Shown here one piece after another: positions 1 through 8,586 of a DNA stretch of 64,000 bases. The position numbers and the translations under genes are program-made. How positions within the stretch are numbered: position 1 is the stretch's first letter; every line of letters begins with the position of its first letter. Under the pieces are notes generated by a model. It saw nothing but the letters and a program-made list of their open reading frames with translations. It was not told where the DNA came from and searched no databases. The DNA is from an uncultured Spartobacteria bacterium (GTDB taxonomy: Bacteria; Verrucomicrobiota; Verrucomicrobiia; Chthoniobacterales; Chthoniobacteraceae): the NCBI GenBank assembly GCA_903929475.1, contig CAIYUV010000052.1, positions 17,905-81,904 of the forward strand, given 5' to 3'.

Positions 1-272
1 TTTTCGCCGACTAAGGATGGGGGATGTGCGGAGTATTCGGTGGATTTTCGGGATTGATGCTCGCACTGGCCAAAGAACCTGGGCGCGAACGAGCATCGGC
101 ACTCATGCGCCGAGCGGGCACAATCAGCAGATGACGGCGAACGTAGAAATGCCGACTTCCGCCAGTTGACGCGCCTGCTTTCAGACAAAAGCCGTTCAGT
201 GTCTGGCCCCTGAAATTCGCAAGACTTGACTGTGCGTGCATTTAGCCCTTATTCCGCGCGCCCCGAAACAGG

Positions 273-872
273 ATGAAAAACCACGGATTCACGCTAGCTC
301 TGACTGCACTGCTCTTTGCCGGCTGCGCCAACGACGCCCGGTATGGGAGCGAAACCATTTATCTCGGCGGCAAACACTCGCCTTCCAACAACTCCAAGCG
401 GATGAATTTCGACAATGTCTCGCATTGGGATGGCGATCATGTGACCGGCGCCCCACGGGTGCGAATCAACATCACGGAGCAAAAGGCGTTTTTTTACAAG
501 GGCGACCAACTCGTCGGCGTCTCGCTCATTTCCACGGGGCGCGAAGGTTTCGGCACGCCGAACGGCAACTTTAAAATCCAGCAAAAGGACAAGGATCATG
601 TATCTTCGCGCTTCGGCGACTACGTGGATGCGCAGACTGGCGCGGTGGTGAAAAAGGACATTGATCGCGACAAGGACCCGATGCCGAAGGGGGCAAAATA
701 CGATGGTGCGAGGATGCCTTTCTTCATGCGCATCAACGGCGGCGTAGGGATGCACGAGGGCTTCCTGCCCGGCTATCCTGCATCGCACGGCTGCATCCGG
801 ATGCCGGGTTTCATGGCGGAGGCGTTTTTCCGCAATGTGGAAGTGGGCACGCCTGTGACCATCGAACGCTGA
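273..872 (+). CDS. L,D-transpeptidase (YkuD family), probable lipoprotein
   Basis: A 199-residue YkuD-family protein. Such enzymes cross-link peptidoglycan through 3-3 bonds or attach proteins to it, using a cysteine nucleophile in the periplasm. The N-terminus is a short hydrophobic signal ending in a lipobox-like LLFAGC (Cys18), so the protein is probably lipid-anchored. The catalytic signature is complete: His161 in GVGMHEG and SHGCIRM with His172 and Cys174. The YkuD domain covers roughly residues 60-198. The stop codon overlaps the start of the following rhodanese gene by one base, so the two are probably co-transcribed. The precise role (cross-linking or protein anchoring) cannot be read from sequence. 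Confidence 0.9.
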   Translation: MKNHGFTLALTALLFAGCANDARYGSETIYLGGKHSPSNNSKRMNFDNVSHWDGDHVTGAPRVRINITEQKAFFYKGDQLVGVSLISTGREGFGTPNGNFKIQQKDKDHVSSRFGDYVDAQTGAVVKKDIDRDKDPMPKGAKYDGARMPFFMRINGGVGMHEGFLPGYPASHGCIRMPGFMAEAFFRNVEVGTPVTIER

Positions 873-1210
873 TGCCCGCGCAAGTCCCGGCGGTCTGCAT
901 CACAGAAACGAAACGCCTGCTCGATGGCGCGAATCCACCGAGGCTCATTGACGTTCGTGAGAAGGAGGAATGGGAGCATTGCAAAATCCCCGGCGCGGAA
1001 CTTCTCCCGCTCTCGCAGTGGCCCGCGCTCGCGCAGGAAAAGCTGGCCGACAAATCGCAGACACTGCTCATCCACTGCCACCACGGTGGACGCTCCGCCC
1101 GCGCTGTCGCGTGGCTTTTACAGCAAGGCTACACGGACGTGCGTAACGTGACCGGCGGCATTGATGCGTGGTCGCTGGAGATCGATCCGAGTGTCCCGCG
1201 CTACGAATAA
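872..1210 (+). CDS. Rhodanese-like domain protein (single domain)
   Basis: A 112-residue single rhodanese domain. The active-site loop reads CHHGGRS with the persulfide-forming Cys69, and the CH2A-like motif RLIDVREKEEWE is at residues 24-34. No signal peptide or membrane segment is seen, so it is cytoplasmic. Single-domain rhodaneses carry sulfane sulfur for many purposes, and the acceptor is not evident here. The start overlaps the stop of the upstream L,D-transpeptidase gene by one base (TGATG), which suggests translational coupling even though the two functions have no obvious link. Confidence 0.88.
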   Translation: MPAQVPAVCITETKRLLDGANPPRLIDVREKEEWEHCKIPGAELLPLSQWPALAQEKLADKSQTLLIHCHHGGRSARAVAWLLQQGYTDVRNVTGGIDAWSLEIDPSVPRYE

Positions 1211-1311
1211 CCAGCGTGTGTGTCATGCCAGTGACACTCCGGGCGCGCGCAATCGTCACCAAATCTAACCTTCACACCCGTGTAGCAAACGCGTAGTTTA
1301 TTGATGATCGC

Positions 1312-2061
1312 ATGATGAGCCTCAAAGCGCCCAAAGCAGTGAAAGCACCCGCCTATCGCCTGCGCATGGCCACGAGCGCGGAGGATGTCCGTGCCGCCCA
1401 GCATCTGCGATTTGAGGTGTTCAATGTTGAGATGCACGAGGGCCTCAAGGAAAGCTGGAAGACCGAGCTGGACGCCGACCGATTCGACGAAAGCTGCGAC
1501 CATCTGCTCGTCGAGCAAACGTCCACGGGGGCGGTCGTCGGCACCTACCGTTTACAGACCGGTGCGATGGCCGCCGGGCGCCACGGCTACTACAGCGCTC
1601 AGGAATTCGACTTCACTCCCTACGAACCTTTCCGCTCCGAAATCGTCGAGCTTGGCCGCGCATGTGTCCACATTGACCATCGCAAAATGAATGTCCTGAA
1701 TATGCTCTGGCGCGGCATTGCTGAATACGCGAAGGAGCGCAATGCACGCCTCCTCATCGGATGTAGCTCCATCACCTCGCAAGATCCCGCGCTCGGCCTC
1801 GCCATGTATCAAAAACTCGCCGCCGGGAACCTCGCACCTGAGCAGTTCCGCACCGTGCCGCTTCCCGCCTTCGCGATGCCGCCCGTCGAGCCGCTCGCAG
1901 AATGCCCCGAGCCCCCACGCCTTCTCCAATCCTACATGAATGTGGGCGCGAAAATCTGCGGCCCGCCTGCGCTGGACCGCGAATTCGGCAGCATAGACTT
2001 CCTCACCCTCATTGACTTCGCGGACATCCCCGAGGCCGCTCAAAATCGTTTTCGTTTTTAA
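1312..2061 (+). CDS. olsB: GNAT-type N-acyltransferase, OlsB-like (ornithine lipid synthesis)
   Basis: A 249-residue protein matching the OlsB/hemolysin-type acyltransferase family, which transfers a 3-hydroxyacyl chain from acyl carrier protein to an amino acid, usually ornithine, to give a lyso-lipid. Family features visible are LRFEVFNVEM near the N-terminus, FDESCDHLLV, VGTYRLQTG, and ELGRACVH followed by LWRGIAEY and LIGCSS. The next gene starts on the base after the stop and encodes a PlsC-type acyltransferase, the partner (OlsA) expected for the second acylation, and this supports the assignment. The true amino-acid substrate is not certain. Two ATGs are adjacent at the start; the first is used. 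Confidence 0.75.
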   Translation: MMSLKAPKAVKAPAYRLRMATSAEDVRAAQHLRFEVFNVEMHEGLKESWKTELDADRFDESCDHLLVEQTSTGAVVGTYRLQTGAMAAGRHGYYSAQEFDFTPYEPFRSEIVELGRACVHIDHRKMNVLNMLWRGIAEYAKERNARLLIGCSSITSQDPALGLAMYQKLAAGNLAPEQFRTVPLPAFAMPPVEPLAECPEPPRLLQSYMNVGAKICGPPALDREFGSIDFLTLIDFADIPEAAQNRFRF

Positions 2062-2802
2062 ATGAGCGGATTTGCAGGAGCCGCACGCGCAGCGCTTCGC
2101 GCAATGATTTACCCCCCGCTCGCAGCCACCTGCTTTGCGGACTACGCATTTTCGCACGCCCGCAACAGCATCCGCCAGCGCGTTCACTGGCTTCGCCGCG
2201 CATCTACATTGCACGCGAAGTGGCTCGGTTTTCGCGTCCGCGTCCACGGCGAAATCCCGCGCAACGGCCTCATCGTTTCCAACCACGTCAGCTACCTCGA
2301 CATCCTCGCGCTGAGCACCGCCGCGACGACCGCGTTTGTTTCCAAAAATGAAGTCGCCGGCTGGCCGCTCTTCGGCGCGCTGGCGAAAATGGGCGCGACG
2401 ATTTTCGTGGATCGCGAACGGCGAGGCGCTGTCACGGATGTCGCCAAGGAAATGCACGAACACCTCGATGCCGGAGTGCCGCTTGTTCTTTTTCCCGAAG
2501 GCACGAGCACCGACGGCTCGCATGTTCTTCCTTTTCGCAGCTCACTCTTCGAGCCTGTGGTAAAACTCGCCTGCCCGCTCACCGCCTGCGGTCTGCGCTA
2601 CTCGCTCGAGGGCGGCAGCGTGCCCGATGAAGTCGCGTATTGGGGCGACATGAGCCTCGCGCCGCACATGGGAAATCTTCTCCGCAAAACCGGCCTCACC
2701 GTGGACATTCACTTCGGTCCGTCGCACGTCCGCACATCGGATCGCAAGACGCTCGCCCGCGATCTCCACGCTGAAGTGCGCGCACTCGCCGGTCTCGCAT
2801 AG
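2062..2802 (+). CDS. 1-acyl-glycerol-3-phosphate-type acyltransferase (PlsC/OlsA-like)
   Basis: A 246-residue PlsC-family O-acyltransferase acting at the inner membrane. The catalytic HX4D box is SNHVSYLD (His75, Asp80), and the acceptor-binding box is FPEGTS at residues 144-149. The gene begins directly after the stop of the OlsB-like gene with no spacer. Together the pair fits a two-step ornithine-lipid pathway: N-acylation by the upstream protein, then O-acylation of the lyso-lipid here. It could equally be a general lysophosphatidic acid acyltransferase; family sequence alone does not separate OlsA from PlsC. Confidence 0.85.
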   Translation: MSGFAGAARAALRAMIYPPLAATCFADYAFSHARNSIRQRVHWLRRASTLHAKWLGFRVRVHGEIPRNGLIVSNHVSYLDILALSTAATTAFVSKNEVAGWPLFGALAKMGATIFVDRERRGAVTDVAKEMHEHLDAGVPLVLFPEGTSTDGSHVLPFRSSLFEPVVKLACPLTACGLRYSLEGGSVPDEVAYWGDMSLAPHMGNLLRKTGLTVDIHFGPSHVRTSDRKTLARDLHAEVRALAGLA

Positions 2803-2829
2803 GCCAAATTTTCCGAATAAAAACACACC

Positions 2830-3939
2830 ATGTCCACACTCGGCCAACTCCTCATGACCGGCGTCCCCGGTCTCGAACTCGACGCAGCAACCGCCGCCAC
2901 GTTCCGCCGCCTCCAGCCCGGCGCGTTCATCCTTTTCGGGCGAAACATCCAGTCGCCCGCGCAGCTTCGCAAACTCTGCGACGACCTGCGCGACCTTTCG
3001 GACACGCCGCCGATCATCACGATTGATCAAGAGGGCGGGCGCGTCTCGCGGCTGAAATTAATCGGCAACGAACCACCGAACGCCAACCAGCTCCGCGACC
3101 GCGACGACCTCTCGCTCATCACCGCGCATGGTCGCATCACCGGGCGCTTGCTGCGGATGTTCGGTTTCAATTTAGACCTCTGCCCCGTGCTCGATATTTC
3201 CTTCGACGACGAAGCCGACAACAGTCTGCGTGGCCGCTGCTACGGCAACAACGTCGCGCAGGTCGTGCGCAATGCCGGCGCATTCAACGACGCGCTGCAA
3301 GCGGCGGGCGTGCTTTCGTGCGGCAAGCATTTTCCCGGCTATTCGCGATGCCCGGCGGACGCTCATCACGAACTGCCCACTGTTCCATTCACACGCGCTG
3401 AACTCGACGCGAACGAACTCGCCGTCTTCCGCGCATTTTCCCAGCGCGTGGATTCGATGATGATCGGCCACGCCTTTTATCCCGCGCTCGACGACAGCGG
3501 CGTGCCCACCTCGCTCTCGCCGCGCATCATCACCGACCTGCTTCGTGGCGAGCACGGTTTTCGCGGACTCGTGATGACCGACGATCTCGACATGGGCGCG
3601 ATTTTGAATCCCTACGGCACGGGCGACGCCGGTCTCGCTGAAGTCATCCATCGTGCCATCGCCGCCGGCAACGACCTCGCGATGATCTGCCACCGCGGCG
3701 AGATGGTGGAAAAAGCCCACGCCGCGCTCAGCGACATCGCCCGCCCGGCGCTGGATCGGGCGCTCGCAAACGTGGCCGGTTTCAAAGCGAAAATGTCCCC
3801 GCCGGAACCGTGGGACGAAGCGGAATTTCGTCGCCGAGACGCTGAAGTGTTCGACCTCCGAGTGGCCACGCTCGGCTCCGAGCGCGCAGCGCAGCGCAGT
3901 CCCGAAGACGGCAACCGTTCGCCGGTCGAGCTGTATTAG
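2830..3939 (+). CDS. nagZ: Beta-N-acetylhexosaminidase, glycoside hydrolase family 3 (NagZ-like)
   Basis: A 369-residue GH3 enzyme without signal peptide, consistent with cytoplasmic NagZ, which removes GlcNAc from anhydro-muropeptides in peptidoglycan recycling. The flexible catalytic loop is KHFPGYSRCPADAHHELP, starting at Lys166; it keeps the Asp-x-His acid/base dyad (DAH) but has GYS where NagZ usually has GHG. The nucleophile aspartate lies in VMTDDLDMGAI near residue 251. IDQEGGRVSRL and CPVLDI are further GH3 signatures. A BadF-kinase/MurQ fusion that would act on muramic acid sugars is at 41.2 kb. The C-terminal 40 residues are charged and look unstructured. Confidence 0.85.
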   Translation: MSTLGQLLMTGVPGLELDAATAATFRRLQPGAFILFGRNIQSPAQLRKLCDDLRDLSDTPPIITIDQEGGRVSRLKLIGNEPPNANQLRDRDDLSLITAHGRITGRLLRMFGFNLDLCPVLDISFDDEADNSLRGRCYGNNVAQVVRNAGAFNDALQAAGVLSCGKHFPGYSRCPADAHHELPTVPFTRAELDANELAVFRAFSQRVDSMMIGHAFYPALDDSGVPTSLSPRIITDLLRGEHGFRGLVMTDDLDMGAILNPYGTGDAGLAEVIHRAIAAGNDLAMICHRGEMVEKAHAALSDIARPALDRALANVAGFKAKMSPPEPWDEAEFRRRDAEVFDLRVATLGSERAAQRSPEDGNRSPVELY

Positions 3940-3942
3940 CGT

Positions 3943-4470
3943 TCAGCGATTCCAGGGAGCCTTCGCCAAAAGCAGACCCATGCCGCACCAGTCGGTGATG
4001 CCTGCAAAAGTAAGCCCCGCGCCGACAAATGCGGACAGTCCGAAAAACCCCGGATGCACCCACAGTCCTAAAACAACGCCTGCCAGAACCAGCAGCCCGG
4101 CGGCGGTCCGCACCTGTCGTTCGATCGAAATGGATTTCTTTCCGCGATTTGCTGGCAGCCCTGCTTCCGCCCAGGCGAGCATTCCACCATCGAGGACACG
4201 CAGGTTTTTCATTCCGGCAGCAGTGAGCTTTTCGGCGGCATTGCAGGCACGTTTTCCACTGCGGCAGATGACCACGCAGGCTGGCGCATTTCCGTGCTGA
4301 CGCGCGATGGCGGCAGGATCGAGTTCATCCAGCGGCGAAAGCTGCGCACCCTCGACATGAATTTCCCGGAACTCCATCGGCGTCCGCACATCGAGCAGCA
4401 CCGGCGCTTCGCCAGACTGTAGTGAGGCGGCGAGTTCTTTTGGCGAGAGCAGAGAAGCGGCGGTATTCAT
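3943..4470 (-). CDS. Rhodanese domain protein with C-terminal membrane segments
   Basis: A 175-residue protein with an N-terminal rhodanese domain (LLDVRTPMEF at 25-34, active-site loop CRSGKRA with Cys69) and a C-terminal part with two hydrophobic stretches (about 122-140 and 143-165) of the DUF2892 inner-membrane type, so the sulfur-carrying domain is tethered to the inner membrane. Rhodanese-DUF2892 fusions are common and often found with sulfide or sulfite handling genes, but no such genes are nearby. It converges on nagZ with only three bases between the stops. Function beyond sulfane-sulfur handling is unknown. Confidence 0.82.
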   Translation of the reverse strand: MNTAASLLSPKELAASLQSGEAPVLLDVRTPMEFREIHVEGAQLSPLDELDPAAIARQHGNAPACVVICRSGKRACNAAEKLTAAGMKNLRVLDGGMLAWAEAGLPANRGKKSISIERQVRTAAGLLVLAGVVLGLWVHPGFFGLSAFVGAGLTFAGITDWCGMGLLLAKAPWNR

Positions 4471-4588
4471 GGCGATTTGTCTTTAATGTATCCAACCGCC
4501 CAAGAGCGCAAAAGATAGCCTCTTTTGGATCGAGATTGTCCGTTGACGCCCGCGCCCGCCTCCGCTAATTCTGCGCGCCCTCGATTAC

Positions 4589-4660
4589 GGCGGGATAGCC
4601 AAGTGGGAAGGCCGGGGTCTGCAAAACCTCTACGAGCGGGTTCGACTCCCGCTCCCGCCT
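4589..4660 (+). tRNA. tRNA-Cys (anticodon GCA)
   Basis: A full cloverleaf can be folded by eye. The acceptor stem GGCGGGA pairs perfectly with TCCCGCC at 4653-4659. The anticodon stem GGGGT/ACCTC encloses loop CTGCAAA with anticodon GCA at 4621-4623. The T-arm is GCGGG-TTCGACT-CCCGC. The discriminator base is T at 4660, the usual identity base for tRNA-Cys. The 3' CCA is not encoded. The D-arm (AGCC..GGCC region) is small, as often in tRNA-Cys. Confidence 0.95.
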
Positions 4661-4737
4661 CTCCCCTCGCACTCGGAGTTAAAGTTTGCTCCACGCGACG
4701 ACGGCTTTAGCCTGCCGCTCCATTTTTCTAAAAAGCC

Positions 4738-5697
4738 ATGACCACTCAACTCGACCAACTCAAGCAACTCACCAAGGTCGTCGCAGACACCGGCGACTTC
4801 GAGTCCATGAAGGCCTACAAGCCGCAGGACGCGACCACGAATCCCTCGTTAATCCTTGCCGCCGCTTCGAAGCCCGAATACGCGCACCTCGTGGACAAGG
4901 CCGTCGCTGACCGCAAAAACAGCGGCCTCACCGGCGCGAAACGCGTGGACGATGTGATGGATCACATCCTCGTGAACTTCGGTCTCGAAATTTTGAAAAT
5001 TGTCCCCGGTCGCGTGAGCACAGAGACTGATGCGCGCCTTTCTTTTGATACCGCTGGCACCGTCGCGAAGTCCCGCCAGCTCATCGCGCTTTACGAAAAA
5101 GCAGGCATCAGCCGCGACCGCGTGCTCATCAAAATCGCGAGCACATGGGAGGGTATCAAGGCCGCCGAGATCGTCGCGAAGGAAGGCATCCACTGCAACC
5201 TGACGCTCCTGTTCTCGCTCGCGCAGGCCGTCGCATGCGCCGAGGGCGGCATACAACTCATCTCGCCCTTCGTCGGTCGTATTCTCGACTGGTTCAAGGC
5301 CAGCACGAAGAAGGACTACGCACCAACGGAAGATCCCGGCGTCGTCTCCGTCACGCAGATTTACAACTACTACAAAAAGTTCGGCTACAACACGGAAGTC
5401 ATGGGCGCATCCTTCCGCAACAAAGGAGAGATCACCGAATTGGCCGGCTGCGACCTGCTCACTATCAGCCCGCCGCTTCTCGCCGAGTTGGCCGCTTCGA
5501 CCGACCCGCTCGTCAAGAAACTCGACGCAGCCGCAGCGCAGGGCATGAACATCGCCAAGCGCACCTACGACGAAAAAACCTTCCGCTACGAAATGAACGA
5601 CGACGCCATGGCGACGGAAAAAACCGCTGAAGGGATCCGCAAATTCGCGGTGGATATCGTGAAACTCGAAAGCCTCGTTTCCTCGAAGCTCGGGTAA
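4738..5697 (+). CDS. tal: Transaldolase
   Basis: A 319-residue class I transaldolase (TalB type) of the non-oxidative pentose phosphate pathway, moving dihydroxyacetone units between sugar phosphates. Asp17 (VADTGDF) and the Schiff-base Lys132 in [15 protein letters not shown] are at the same positions as in E. coli TalB. ATTNPSLI and the [11 protein letters not shown] segment are further signatures. Length is typical of the TalB subfamily. The gene stands alone after tRNA-Cys and is followed by a strong hairpin terminator. Confidence 0.97.
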   Translation: MTTQLDQLKQLTKVVADTGDFESMKAYKPQDATTNPSLILAAASKPEYAHLVDKAVADRKNSGLTGAKRVDDVMDHILVNFGLEILKIVPGRVSTETDARLSFDTAGTVAKSRQLIALYEKAGISRDRVLIKIASTWEGIKAAEIVAKEGIHCNLTLLFSLAQAVACAEGGIQLISPFVGRILDWFKASTKKDYAPTEDPGVVSVTQIYNYYKKFGYNTEVMGASFRNKGEITELAGCDLLTISPPLLAELAASTDPLVKKLDAAAAQGMNIAKRTYDEKTFRYEMNDDAMATEKTAEGIRKFAVDIVKLESLVSSKLG

Positions 5698-5711
5698 AGT
5701 TTCACCACCAC

Positions 5712-5744
5712 GAAAAAGCGTCCGGGAAACCGGACGCTTTTTTT
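5712..5744. terminator. Rho-independent terminator, probably bidirectional
   Basis: An 8-bp perfect stem GCGTCCGG/CCGGACGC with a GAAA tetraloop is followed by seven T residues and preceded by an A-run. It lies 15 bases after the transaldolase stop and a few bases from the convergent EpsI-like stop, so it can serve both strands. Confidence 0.92.
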
Positions 5745-5750
5745 GCGCGA

Positions 5751-6470
5751 TTACTGGTAGTGCAGCGTGCCTTTGTGCAGCAGTGGCGCGAAGTCTTTGA
5801 TGAATTTGCGCGCCGTCATATCCACCCAGCGTTTTGCTTCCGCCTGCTCCTCCGGCTTTTCGCGAATGGGTATGGCCGCAGTCACCATAATGAATGCCCA
5901 ACGCTGGTTGACGCCGCGCAGCAGGCGGTCGCGGTTATCCTGAAAAAAACGCTCCCAATGGCTTCCGGTGATCTCATTTTCCCCGACGAACCAATAGAAA
6001 GTGAACGCTTCCTGAGTCGCTGTGGTTCCGGTCTTCAATTGAACGGAACGACGAGTGTGCAGCCGTGTCGTGGGGAATGTTCCGCGTCCCTCGAGATGCA
6101 CAGCCACTTCTTCACTTTCCAGAATGGACCATCCTTGCGCATCGAGACAGCGCTCCGGACGATGGATGCTGTTGCTCATATCGTGCCCGGAAAGCACGAC
6201 AGAGACGAGTAATTCGTAGCCGCTGCGCGCCACAGGATGGCTGTAAATCATCCGGCCAAACTTGGTGCCTTTGCCGAGAGTATCGCGCTCTTTCTGAGTG
6301 ATCTCGCCGCTGCGTCCGAACCAGCCGGAAACGTCCTCCGGCATCGCCACTTCTTCTTCTCCTGTGAGTTGAAGCCCGGTCGGCTGCGCAGCGGATTTTG
6401 GCAGCAGGAAAACGGTGCTCAATCCGAGCCCAACAATCGCAAGCAGGATGGCAAGGCGCTTAGTAGTCAT
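5751..6470 (-). CDS. EpsI-like exosortase-associated protein (DUF3485)
   Basis: About 239 residues when started at MTTKRLAI. There is one N-terminal hydrophobic segment (signal or anchor), then a periplasmic domain of the EpsI/DUF3485 type with SIHRPERCLDAQGW, VVLSGHDM and FYWFVGE. EpsI-like proteins accompany exosortases, either as a separate gene or as a fusion, and are thought to take part in exopolysaccharide or PEP-CTERM protein sorting; their biochemical role is not known. The start overlaps the 3' end of the exosortase gene by 11 bases, so the two form one operon. A start 36 bases further upstream is possible. Confidence 0.82.
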   Translation of the reverse strand: MTTKRLAILLAIVGLGLSTVFLLPKSAAQPTGLQLTGEEEVAMPEDVSGWFGRSGEITQKERDTLGKGTKFGRMIYSHPVARSGYELLVSVVLSGHDMSNSIHRPERCLDAQGWSILESEEVAVHLEGRGTFPTTRLHTRRSVQLKTGTTATQEAFTFYWFVGENEITGSHWERFFQDNRDRLLRGVNQRWAFIMVTAAIPIREKPEEQAEAKRWVDMTARKFIKDFAPLLHKGTLHYQ

Positions 6471-7566
6471 AAGAACCGGATGGTTTTTCGGGTTTTGGCG
6501 GTTCACTCGAAGGAAGCGAAGCAGGCGAATCCGTTGGTGCTTTTTGAACAGGCGTCGCTTCTGCTGTGGCCGCTGCTGCTGCGCGCTTCCACCAGTTGCT
6601 CCAATCGCGGTTGATTACATTTCCCGCACCAATCATCGCTAGCACGGCGACCGGGAAGAAGACGAATCCTGAATAATCGTGGTAAAGCCCCGTCGCGATT
6701 TTCGGATCCAAGAACCGCGCGAAAACCACCACGGAAAACACGCGCGCGAAATTGCCGAGAATCGCAAACAGCAGCGAACACCCAAACAGCACCATCCCGC
6801 GCAGCGGCGTGCGCATCGCAAAGTATGCGTAGAGCGCGGCCAGCGTGAGCATCGCCATCAGCGAACGGATTCCCGAGCAACCGCCCGCGACCTCCAGCGG
6901 TTCGAAGCGTCCGTCGAGTGAGATGATTTTGGCTCCTTCCGCGTGGATGCGGATGCCGCAGATCGAGGACAGTGTTTCAATGACGGCGGCAGTTTTTGAC
7001 TGAAGCCCCGCCGTGCCCTGCACCACGCCGCCGATGGGAGTCATGAATAACAAAAACACACACGGAAAAAGCACGATGCGCGCGACCTTTTTGCCGTAGA
7101 GAAACATCACTCCGCCGTAGATCAGCGGTGGCAGTGCAAAAATCGTATATCGCCCCTCAATGCAGCGGACTCCCACCACAAAAAGCAGCACTCCCGCAGC
7201 CACCCACCATATCCCTGTATTCGACGGCTCCTTTGGCGCTGCGCGAAAATCCCGCCAACGCAGCAAGACGAGCAATAACGCCACGGGGATAATCCCTACG
7301 CAATGCTCTTGGTCGTTCTCCTCATTCCAACTCGCTGCAATCCACTGCGCCGAAGTCTGCGAAAGACTCTGAAACGCCTTCACCCCGAAATAAAAATACC
7401 CCAGCACTGCCAGCAGGCACACACCCAGCGCACAAGCCCTCGGATTCGCCTTTGCCCACGTTAAAAAATTACGCCCCATCGCCCCGAAATCCGGGAAATC
7501 AAACATGCCACGATCCACGGAATCGCGGGAGTCTGCATCATTCTGGGGCTTGGTCTCATCAGCCAT
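6460..7566 (-). CDS. Exosortase (EpsH family)
   Basis: A 368-residue polytopic membrane protein with about eight hydrophobic segments. The exosortase catalytic residues are all present: Cys230 in VAGGCSGIR, Arg275 in GNFARVFSV, and His296 in YHDYSGFVFF. Exosortases are predicted transpeptidases that cut and sort PEP-CTERM proteins at the inner membrane. The EpsI-like gene follows in overlap. A PEP-CTERM protein is encoded 17 kb away at 24.1 kb. The start is taken at the ATG that gives MADETKPQ; an in-frame TTG lies 36 bases upstream. The N-terminal 25 residues are acidic and cytoplasmic. Confidence 0.9.
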   Translation of the reverse strand: MADETKPQNDADSRDSVDRGMFDFPDFGAMGRNFLTWAKANPRACALGVCLLAVLGYFYFGVKAFQSLSQTSAQWIAASWNEENDQEHCVGIIPVALLLVLLRWRDFRAAPKEPSNTGIWWVAAGVLLFVVGVRCIEGRYTIFALPPLIYGGVMFLYGKKVARIVLFPCVFLLFMTPIGGVVQGTAGLQSKTAAVIETLSSICGIRIHAEGAKIISLDGRFEPLEVAGGCSGIRSLMAMLTLAALYAYFAMRTPLRGMVLFGCSLLFAILGNFARVFSVVVFARFLDPKIATGLYHDYSGFVFFPVAVLAMIGAGNVINRDWSNWWKRAAAAATAEATPVQKAPTDSPASLPSSEPPKPEKPSGSYDY

Positions 7567-7637
7567 GCGGAGTGAGAATACGCGCAAGCGCTCCGCGTTC
7601 AATGTTCATCTCGGAATGAAAGTGAACCTCAGTAGTG

Positions 7638-8474
7638 TCAGGGTGGCACCGCTAGTAGTGGGCATTCAGCCTCATGCAGAACGCGTTCCGTCGTGCTTCC
7701 TCGTAATGCATCGAGAAAGCCATGATGTCCCGCGGTGCTCATTACGATCAAATCGGCGTTCAAAGCGGAAGTTGCTTCGTGAATGGTTTCATTCACTGCG
7801 CCGGGGCGGACGAGACGACTCCACGTCCATCCCTCCTGCTGTGGCAGATAAAGGGCGGGAATTGTTTTTTCATCGCCTACATGCAGCAGATGAAACTGCA
7901 CACTTTTGAGCCCGAGCACGTTTGCAAGTTGGGCTGCTGCATCCACGGCGGACATTGGGTTTGGTTCTGCGGACACTGGAATAAGCACATTTTGCAGATT
8001 TACCGAGCCGTCTTCGTAATTGATGAAGCCAACCACATTGTCCGGTATGAACAACGTCGGCGAATGTGAGCCCCGTGCGATTGGCTCGGCACGCGAATGA
8101 TGCAGCCACTTCATCCGTCCCTCATGAGTATGCGTGGCGAGGACGATCAGATCGGCGGGATGCCGGTTCAGATAATGCAGGACAGATCCCACCGGATTCG
8201 TTCCATGGCTCATGACTTTCTCCACCCCAATTCCAAGTTCCATTACCGCATGACGGTCACTGCCTTTTGAAAGCAGCTTCCATCGCTCAAGCGTCTCACG
8301 TATCCCGGAAAAATCATGCCAGTGCTCATGGTGGTCGCTGGTGGCGTGTTGCAAAGTCAGGTTTGCCTGCGATGCAAGCGCGAGTTTCAACGCATGGCAA
8401 AAGGCGACGTGACTCGCGTCAGTGAAATCCGAGGGGTGGAAAATAGATTCGTAAGGCGGAATGGTTGCAGACAT
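7638..8474 (-). CDS. Tandem universal stress protein (UspA family)
   Basis: A 278-residue protein with two UspA domains (about 8-145 and 155-278). The C-terminal domain ends with the ATP-binding loop GHHGFLDALRGSTTERVL followed by CPLLAVPP, the usual Usp strand. In the first domain the loop is degenerate (THTHEGRMKWLHHSRAEPIA), so only the second half probably binds nucleotide. There is no export signal, so it is cytoplasmic. Tandem Usp proteins are induced by stress in many bacteria; the target here is unknown. The gene appears monocistronic. Confidence 0.87.
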   Translation of the reverse strand: MSATIPPYESIFHPSDFTDASHVAFCHALKLALASQANLTLQHATSDHHEHWHDFSGIRETLERWKLLSKGSDRHAVMELGIGVEKVMSHGTNPVGSVLHYLNRHPADLIVLATHTHEGRMKWLHHSRAEPIARGSHSPTLFIPDNVVGFINYEDGSVNLQNVLIPVSAEPNPMSAVDAAAQLANVLGLKSVQFHLLHVGDEKTIPALYLPQQEGWTWSRLVRPGAVNETIHEATSALNADLIVMSTAGHHGFLDALRGSTTERVLHEAECPLLAVPP

Positions 8475-8586
8475 ACGCCGAAAATAAGAAATTCATTTCC
8501 GACTTGCGCCGCTTTACTTGGCCAATCCCCGTCTAATTTTGCCTAAGCTCTGTCAATTTGCCTTGCGGTTGGTAATGCTACTAAAC

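Noticed and set aside
11..241. Minus-strand open frame of 76 codons at the window start
   Set aside because: Polar, low-complexity product with no family features, overlapping the region that should hold the promoter of the L,D-transpeptidase.
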